From Candidatus Argoarchaeum ethanivorans (GTDB taxonomy: Archaea; Halobacteriota; Methanosarcinia; Methanosarcinales; EX4572-44): a DNA stretch of 10,897 nucleotides. A program made the position numbers and the translations under genes. The DNA lies in contig CAJHIR010000033.1 of the NCBI GenBank assembly GCA_905067535.1, forward strand, positions 1 to 10,897, read 5' to 3'. Shown one piece after another: positions 6,736 to 10,897 of this stretch. Each line of letters begins with the position of its first letter. Within the stretch, counting starts at the first letter, position 1. The notes beneath the pieces are model-generated. The model was not told the origin of the DNA. It saw only the letters and a program-made list of their open reading frames with translations, and ran no database searches.

Positions 6736-6766
6736 CGAAACTCTTAAATACAGAGCGTATATAAAT
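6736..6766 (+). promoter_or_regulatory. Promoter region of the reductase operon
   Basis: Two overlapping-range boxes are visible: CTTAAATA (6743-6750), preceded by CGAAAC (6736-6741), which looks like a BRE; and GTATATAAA (6757-6765). They are 14-15 nt apart and could set two start sites, near 6772 and 6788. Either gives a leader of about 110-130 nt before mcrB, which is long for an archaeal mRNA. Confidence 0.6.
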
Positions 6767-6783
6767 GGTATCTGTTAAGAACC

Positions 6784-6898
6784 ATGAATTGAGCAGATAT
6801 GGAATCTTGACAAACGAACACCTCCTTGATAATTGTGTTCCATGCCATGGAAGCTTGACGATGGTTTCTTAAAAAATTAAAAATGGAGGAAAAAATAA
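6784..6898 (+). promoter_or_regulatory. Structured 5' leader of the reductase operon
   Basis: The leader contains an imperfect 13-nt direct repeat, ATGGAATCTTGAC (6799-6811) and ATGGAAGCTTGAC (6847-6859), 48 nt apart. TTCCAT (6838-6843) can pair with the ATGGAA of either copy: downstream with a 3-nt loop, or upstream with a 33-nt loop. Each repeat is a three-codon frame ending in TGA. CCTCC (6821-6825) is complementary to the mcrB ribosome site GGAGG (6885-6889), which is 9 nt before the ATG. TATCTG/CAGATA (6769-6774/6794-6799) could form another stem. Regulation by alternative folding is inferred only. Confidence 0.4.
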
Positions 6899-8302
6899 AT
6901 GGCCTATCTAACTGAAAAAATAGATCTATACAATGATAGAGGTCAGGTAATAGAATCCGGCATTCCGCTGGAAGCTATAACACCTGTCCAGAACCCAGCC
7001 GTTAGAGAGATTGCAGATACTTTTAAACGCTCTATAGCAGTAAATCTTGCAGGTGCCCAGAAGGCACTCTCAACCGGACACTATGCTAACGAGTATATCC
7101 ATCTACCTGATATACCAAACAAAGCAGATTTACCAATAAAGAGCGGTCCGTATGGCAAGCCAAAAGCAGTAAGAACACGCACATGGGATGTACCCTTAGT
7201 TGATAATGCAGACAAACTTGCAGCTAAACTTAAAGATAAACTGCAGGTCGATGCAGGCGATGGTACAGTAGTTAACATAATGAAAAAAGGTGCCATGTTC
7301 TATGTTAAGCCATCCGAGAAGCTGTGCACCGCTGGTATTGAATATACCGCTGCACTTACAGCAACTGCCCAGGCAATGACCGATCTTGTGATGGAAGAGT
7401 TTGGTGACATACTTGACTTCCATGCAGCACCACTGGTACATACAGCATTCTATGGCAGATACCCCTCAACTTATGAATTCATGGGTGGAAATGTCATTTC
7501 ACTACTTGCAGCAAGCTGTGCTAACGAAGGCCCAGGATTTTCCCTACGAAACCTGATGGTAAACCATATTGTAGCTATAACACAAAGAAGAACGATGGAA
7601 TCAATGGCACTCAGCTCAACCCTCGAAGCTATTTCCCACCTTGAAATGGGTGATGCAATCGGTCGATGGAGACGCTGGCAGTCTCTCGTGTATGCATACC
7701 AGGGATTAAATGCCAATAATATTGTATACGACCTTGTAAAGGAATGCGGAAGCGGCACCACAGGTGATGTGGTCGGAGCACTAGTTGGAAGAGCACTCGA
7801 AGATAAGGTTATCAAAGTGCTTAAGACACTCCCATCTGGATATAAGTTTTACACTGCACTTGATCCGTCGCTGTGGAATGCCTATGCTTGCGCAGGAACA
7901 TCAGCAGCAGTTATTGTCAACCAGGGTGCAGCAAGAGCAGCACAGGGTGCTGGTTCAACAATTTTGTACTTTAACGACATGCTCGATCATGAGACAGGAC
8001 TGCCATCCGCAGGATATGGTGATGCTATTGGTAATGGTATCGCGCTGTCCTTCTTCAGCCATTCTATCTATGGTGGAGGAAGCCCGGGTGTGTTCCATGG
8101 AAATCATATTGTAACCAGGCACTCCAAAGGATTTTTGATACCTGCATTAACAGCGGCAGTAGCACTTGATGCAGGCACAGCAGTATACGGACCTGAGGCA
8201 ACATCAGGACTTGTAGGAGATATATTTGGTGAAATAGATCTTATTAGAGAACCAATGGAATCGGTTGCAAAATCAGCAGCAGAAATAAAGGATAAGTTCT
8301 AA
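6899..8302 (+). CDS. mcrB: Alkyl/methyl-coenzyme M reductase beta subunit
   Basis: The beta subunit of the 2:2:2 F430 enzyme that makes or cleaves alkyl-S-CoM with coenzyme B. It has 467 residues, against about 443 in methanogens. The extra length is mostly a loop at about 60-96 (from HYANEY to VRTRTW) with no match in the methanogen subunit. The core is well conserved: GPGFSLRNLMVNHIVA (211-226), LVYAYQGLNANN (263-274), WNAYACAG (326-333), NQGAARAAQG (341-350) and the active-site stretch SFFSHSIYGGGSPG (384-397). Phe385, Ser389 and Tyr391 match Phe361, Ser365 and Tyr367 of the Methanothermobacter enzyme, and His403 matches His379. GGAGG is 9 nt upstream of the ATG. It is first in the operon; the next gene begins 13 nt after its stop. 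No mcrD or mcrC follows, unlike methanogens. Confidence 0.97.
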   Translation: MAYLTEKIDLYNDRGQVIESGIPLEAITPVQNPAVREIADTFKRSIAVNLAGAQKALSTGHYANEYIHLPDIPNKADLPIKSGPYGKPKAVRTRTWDVPLVDNADKLAAKLKDKLQVDAGDGTVVNIMKKGAMFYVKPSEKLCTAGIEYTAALTATAQAMTDLVMEEFGDILDFHAAPLVHTAFYGRYPSTYEFMGGNVISLLAASCANEGPGFSLRNLMVNHIVAITQRRTMESMALSSTLEAISHLEMGDAIGRWRRWQSLVYAYQGLNANNIVYDLVKECGSGTTGDVVGALVGRALEDKVIKVLKTLPSGYKFYTALDPSLWNAYACAGTSAAVIVNQGAARAAQGAGSTILYFNDMLDHETGLPSAGYGDAIGNGIALSFFSHSIYGGGSPGVFHGNHIVTRHSKGFLIPALTAAVALDAGTAVYGPEATSGLVGDIFGEIDLIREPMESVAKSAAEIKDKF

Positions 8303-8315
8303 GGAAGTGATAAAA

Positions 8316-9164
8316 ATGGCAAAATATGAAAGACAATACTATAATAAAGGAGACCAGATCGCTCGAAACAGGCAGCGAATCCTGGATCCAAAGACAAAAC
8401 TTGAAAAGCTTCGAACGATACCAGATGAAGGTTTTCTCAGCATACTTGGGCACAGGAACTTTGGAGAAGCATATAAAGCTGTGCACCCGCCACTAAGTGA
8501 GCTTGGTGAGCCAGAGGATCCAATGCGAGATCTCGTACCACCAACAGAGGGAGCAAAAGCAGGTGATAAATTGGATACCCTCGTTATGACAGATTCGGTC
8601 TATGATTCCCCAATCGCAGTATACCTGCGTGCATGGATGCTGCATAACAGAGCTCGCGGTCTTGATACAGGCTGCTACTCCGGTCGAAACACGATTGAGA
8701 TGAGAGCCCGGGACCTTGAAGATATAGGCAGGATGCTACTTGAAACAGAGGTATGCGATGTAAGAAGAAACCACCTTCGCCAGATGACATGCACAGGACA
8801 CAGCTGCCGACTTGACCAGGACGGTTTGATGTTTGATGCAATGCGTCGAACAAAGATGGAAGGCACAGATGTCGTATATGTCAAAAGCGGTTTTGGTATT
8901 TCAATTGATAAACCAGTCAATATTGGTAAAGGGGTTTCAGATGAAGAACTTAAAAAGAGATCTTCGATCTACCGATATGATAACATACCAAATCTCGTGC
9001 TTGAAGATGTGGTCGATCCTAAACCAGATGAAGAGATGAAGGAGACTACCCAATGGGGCAGACGAATCATGCGCCAGAGATTATATGGAAATCTGAATCC
9101 GGAGTTAATCAAAGAAGATGCGTATGAAAACCTTGAACAATTAGAACTGAAACCAAGATACTGA
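8316..9164 (+). CDS. mcrG: Alkyl/methyl-coenzyme M reductase gamma subunit
   Basis: The gamma subunit has 282 residues; the methanogen form has about 249. Aligned blocks: LGHRNFGEAYKAVHPPLSE (44-62), GAKAGD (79-84), the YSGRNTIEMR block (121-130) whose Arg124 matches Arg120 of the Methanothermobacter enzyme (near the coenzyme M sulfonate), and TGHSCRLDQDGLMFD (160-174). From about residue 220 the protein departs from the family and carries a charged C-terminal extension of about 30 residues (from NIPNLVLEDVVD to the end KPRY). I chose ATG 8316 rather than GTG 8307: the sequence GGAAGTGAT (8303-8311) is a near-perfect ribosome site and includes that GTG, and MAKYERQYY matches the usual N-terminus. 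15 nt separate its stop from mcrA. Confidence 0.95.
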   Translation: MAKYERQYYNKGDQIARNRQRILDPKTKLEKLRTIPDEGFLSILGHRNFGEAYKAVHPPLSELGEPEDPMRDLVPPTEGAKAGDKLDTLVMTDSVYDSPIAVYLRAWMLHNRARGLDTGCYSGRNTIEMRARDLEDIGRMLLETEVCDVRRNHLRQMTCTGHSCRLDQDGLMFDAMRRTKMEGTDVVYVKSGFGISIDKPVNIGKGVSDEELKKRSSIYRYDNIPNLVLEDVVDPKPDEEMKETTQWGRRIMRQRLYGNLNPELIKEDAYENLEQLELKPRY

Positions 9165-9179
9165 AACGAGGTGAAAAAT

Positions 9180-10897
9180 ATGAGTCAAACTCGAACAAGC
9201 AAAGAAAATACAGTAGTAGAAGAGGGAAAGTACTGGAATCCTCATGCTGTTGAAGGACACATTGAAAAGGGAAAAACGTGGGAACGTATGTCGATACGTG
9301 ATGACTGCGGAAATATGTTTAAAAGTAAGTTTGGTGATATAGACTTTACAAGCAAGAATACAGAGTACTACAGATTCAATGGCATAATGCAAAGCAAGAG
9401 AAAATCAGAAGCATGGGAAATTGCCAAACGAATCACCAGGGAAAGAGGAATACCAAACTACAATCCAGACCTTCACCTGCACGGCGTCCAGATGGGGCAG
9501 AGAATGCTCCAGACCTACAAGATAACAGGTCTTGAGCGCGAGTGGGCTGGTTCTGAAGATACGCCAACACATCCAGGATGGGTGCCAGGTACTGGTATCT
9601 ATGGTATTGAGATGGATGATGTCAACTATGAAAACAATATGGCTATGCAGCAGTCACGTGATGACATCTCTCGAACATCGATTAACGGCATGAACATTCC
9701 TCACGAGACTATAGAGAGACGTTTCGGTAAAGAAGTAACACCAGAGACCATCAACACCTATATGGAAATGCTCAACCACAACCTTGGAGCAGGTGCTCTT
9801 ATCCAGGAACATGTTACAGAGACAAACCCGGAACTGGTCAAAGACTGCTACGCCATCATGTTTACAGGTGATGACGATGTGGCCGATGCCATTGATCCGT
9901 GCTTTATTACTAACATAGACACACACTTTCCTGAGTACCAGGCTGTTCAGCTAAAAGACCAGATCAAAGACAAGATATACCAGGTCTGCCGCATACCAAC
10001 GATGGCACTGCGTACATCAGATGGTGGTCTGGCAAGAGCATGGGTAGGACAGCAGGCAAGCCTTGCCTTTGTTGGCGCCTATGATATTCCAGCAGGTGAT
10101 GCAGTTACCAGTGACTTCGTGTTTACAATCAAACACGGCGATGTAGTATTCACTGGAACAGCACTTCCATACAGACGTGCACAGCGTGTGAACTCGATTG
10201 GCGGCGTGCCTTACGGCTATTACGCAGATATCTGCCAGTCAAGCAGAACTCCTGAAGCTATAAAGGGATTAGACGGCGGAATTGATCCTGTTAAAGTAAC
10301 GGTTGAAGCTCTCACACCAGGATGCGTTCTGACAGACCAGGGTTGGCTTCATAACTACTTAGCAGGCGGTTCGTCAAGCTGGGCAAGTTATGTTATGTCA
10401 GTCTACACCGATGAAGTACTTGAAGATCCATCGTACTATGGTGCTGACTGGGGAATGCATCACTTCAAGTGCGGTGTCGGGGAAGTGCCAAACACACTTA
10501 AAAACGGCATGCAGATAGCAGAGGTAGTTGGACAACACTTCCTTGCAAGCTATGACCTGTATCCGGCAATGTGTGAAACACACTTTGGTGGAAGCCAGAG
10601 ATTCCTTCTCCAGTGTGCCGCTATTGGCGCAGCAACAGGTTGCCTCACAGGAGACACTGACCTTGGACAGACCATGTGGATGTACAACACCCACATACAG
10701 AAAGAACACTGCATGAGACTTGGTTTCTATGGGCATGATATGCAGGATCAGATGGGATGCGGACACAATGCTTCATACCGTTCAGATCAGGGTAGCCCGT
10801 ATGAGCTTCGAAACATGAACTTCCCTGACCAGGCAATGCATGTAGGACACGTAGGCGGATACGTCGGTATCTGTGGAGGATCAGCACACGCGAGAGG
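9180..10897 (+). CDS. mcrA: Alkyl-coenzyme M reductase-type alpha subunit (McrA/AcrA), 3' end beyond window
   Basis: The catalytic alpha subunit; 572 codons are visible and the C-terminus is cut by the window edge. GAGGTGA lies 5 nt before the ATG. By ungapped blocks against Methanothermobacter McrA: Gln209 = Gln147 (nickel lower ligand), His319 = His257, Arg332/Arg333 = Arg270/271, Tyr404 = Tyr333, Gln473 = Gln400, Phe516 = Phe443, Gly518 = Gly445 (thioglycine site), Asp523 = Asp450. Differences: Trp401 replaces Phe330 after a one-residue insertion, Met525 replaces Cys452, and the canonical WYLSMYLHKE reads WMYNTHIQKE (500-509). There is an N-terminal extension of about 38 residues, an insertion of about 24 around 118-142 (REWAGSEDTP to GTGIYG), and one of about 8 near 357-370. 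These traits set it apart from methanogen and ANME enzymes and favour an ethane or longer alkane substrate. The substrate itself cannot be read from sequence. Confidence 0.93.
   Translation, partial: MSQTRTSKENTVVEEGKYWNPHAVEGHIEKGKTWERMSIRDDCGNMFKSKFGDIDFTSKNTEYYRFNGIMQSKRKSEAWEIAKRITRERGIPNYNPDLHLHGVQMGQRMLQTYKITGLEREWAGSEDTPTHPGWVPGTGIYGIEMDDVNYENNMAMQQSRDDISRTSINGMNIPHETIERRFGKEVTPETINTYMEMLNHNLGAGALIQEHVTETNPELVKDCYAIMFTGDDDVADAIDPCFITNIDTHFPEYQAVQLKDQIKDKIYQVCRIPTMALRTSDGGLARAWVGQQASLAFVGAYDIPAGDAVTSDFVFTIKHGDVVFTGTALPYRRAQRVNSIGGVPYGYYADICQSSRTPEAIKGLDGGIDPVKVTVEALTPGCVLTDQGWLHNYLAGGSSSWASYVMSVYTDEVLEDPSYYGADWGMHHFKCGVGEVPNTLKNGMQIAEVVGQHFLASYDLYPAMCETHFGGSQRFLLQCAAIGAATGCLTGDTDLGQTMWMYNTHIQKEHCMRLGFYGHDMQDQMGCGHNASYRSDQGSPYELRNMNFPDQAMHVGHVGGYVGICGGSAHAR

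Noticed and set aside
7081..7815. Antisense reading frames over mcrB and similar shadows over the other genes
   Set aside because: They lie within well-supported genes on the other strand and show no family motifs or ribosome sites.
8307..8315. GTG 8307 as the mcrG start
   Set aside because: This GTG is part of the ribosome binding site for ATG 8316.

Overview
The window is archaeal. The signs are a methyl-coenzyme M reductase family operon, a Fae-Hps fusion protein, TATA/BRE-type promoters, GTG and TTG starts, and a tRNA without an encoded CCA end. The reductase is far from the methanogen and ANME consensus. It has long insertions in the alpha and beta subunits, an extended gamma C-terminus, changed active-site residues, and the order B-G-A with no C or D gene between. 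This fits an alkyl-coenzyme M reductase (ACR). The cobamide, Fae-Hps and reductase content fits an alkane-oxidising relative of Methanosarcinales, with the GoM-Arc1 ethanotroph lineage (Argoarchaeum/Ethanoperedens) as my best guess and Syntrophoarchaeia as the main alternative. The lineage call is an inference; membership of the MCR superfamily is not in doubt.

Layout: (1) 1-1542, the 3' part of a UbiB/ABC1-type atypical kinase, plus strand. (2) 1769-2224, a stand-alone LigD-type 3'-phosphoesterase. (3) 2225-2379, a spacer with a direct repeat and two compact palindromes. (4) 2380-4724, a translationally coupled cobamide pair: CobD with a Cys-rich C-terminal domain, then CbiB. The last codons of CbiB are made from a palindrome that recurs twice just downstream. 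(5) 4856-6058, Fae-Hps on the minus strand. (6) 6125-6198, tRNA-Arg(CCG), minus strand. (7) 6324-6467, a 47-residue HicB-like protein, minus strand and probably leaderless. (8) 6468-6898, an AT-rich gap ending in the reductase promoter and a structured leader. (9) 6899-10897, mcrB-mcrG-mcrA, with mcrA running off the right edge.

How they fit together: the reductase would activate an alkane (or handle methyl-CoM) using F430, CoM and CoB. Fae-Hps links formaldehyde, methylene-tetrahydromethanopterin and ribulose phosphate. CobD and CbiB supply the aminopropanol arm of cobamides, needed by corrinoid proteins of C1 and acetyl-CoA metabolism. The most interesting items are the altered reductase active site, the mcr leader with repeated three-codon reading frames and competing hairpins, and the family of 21-bp palindromes around the cobamide genes.
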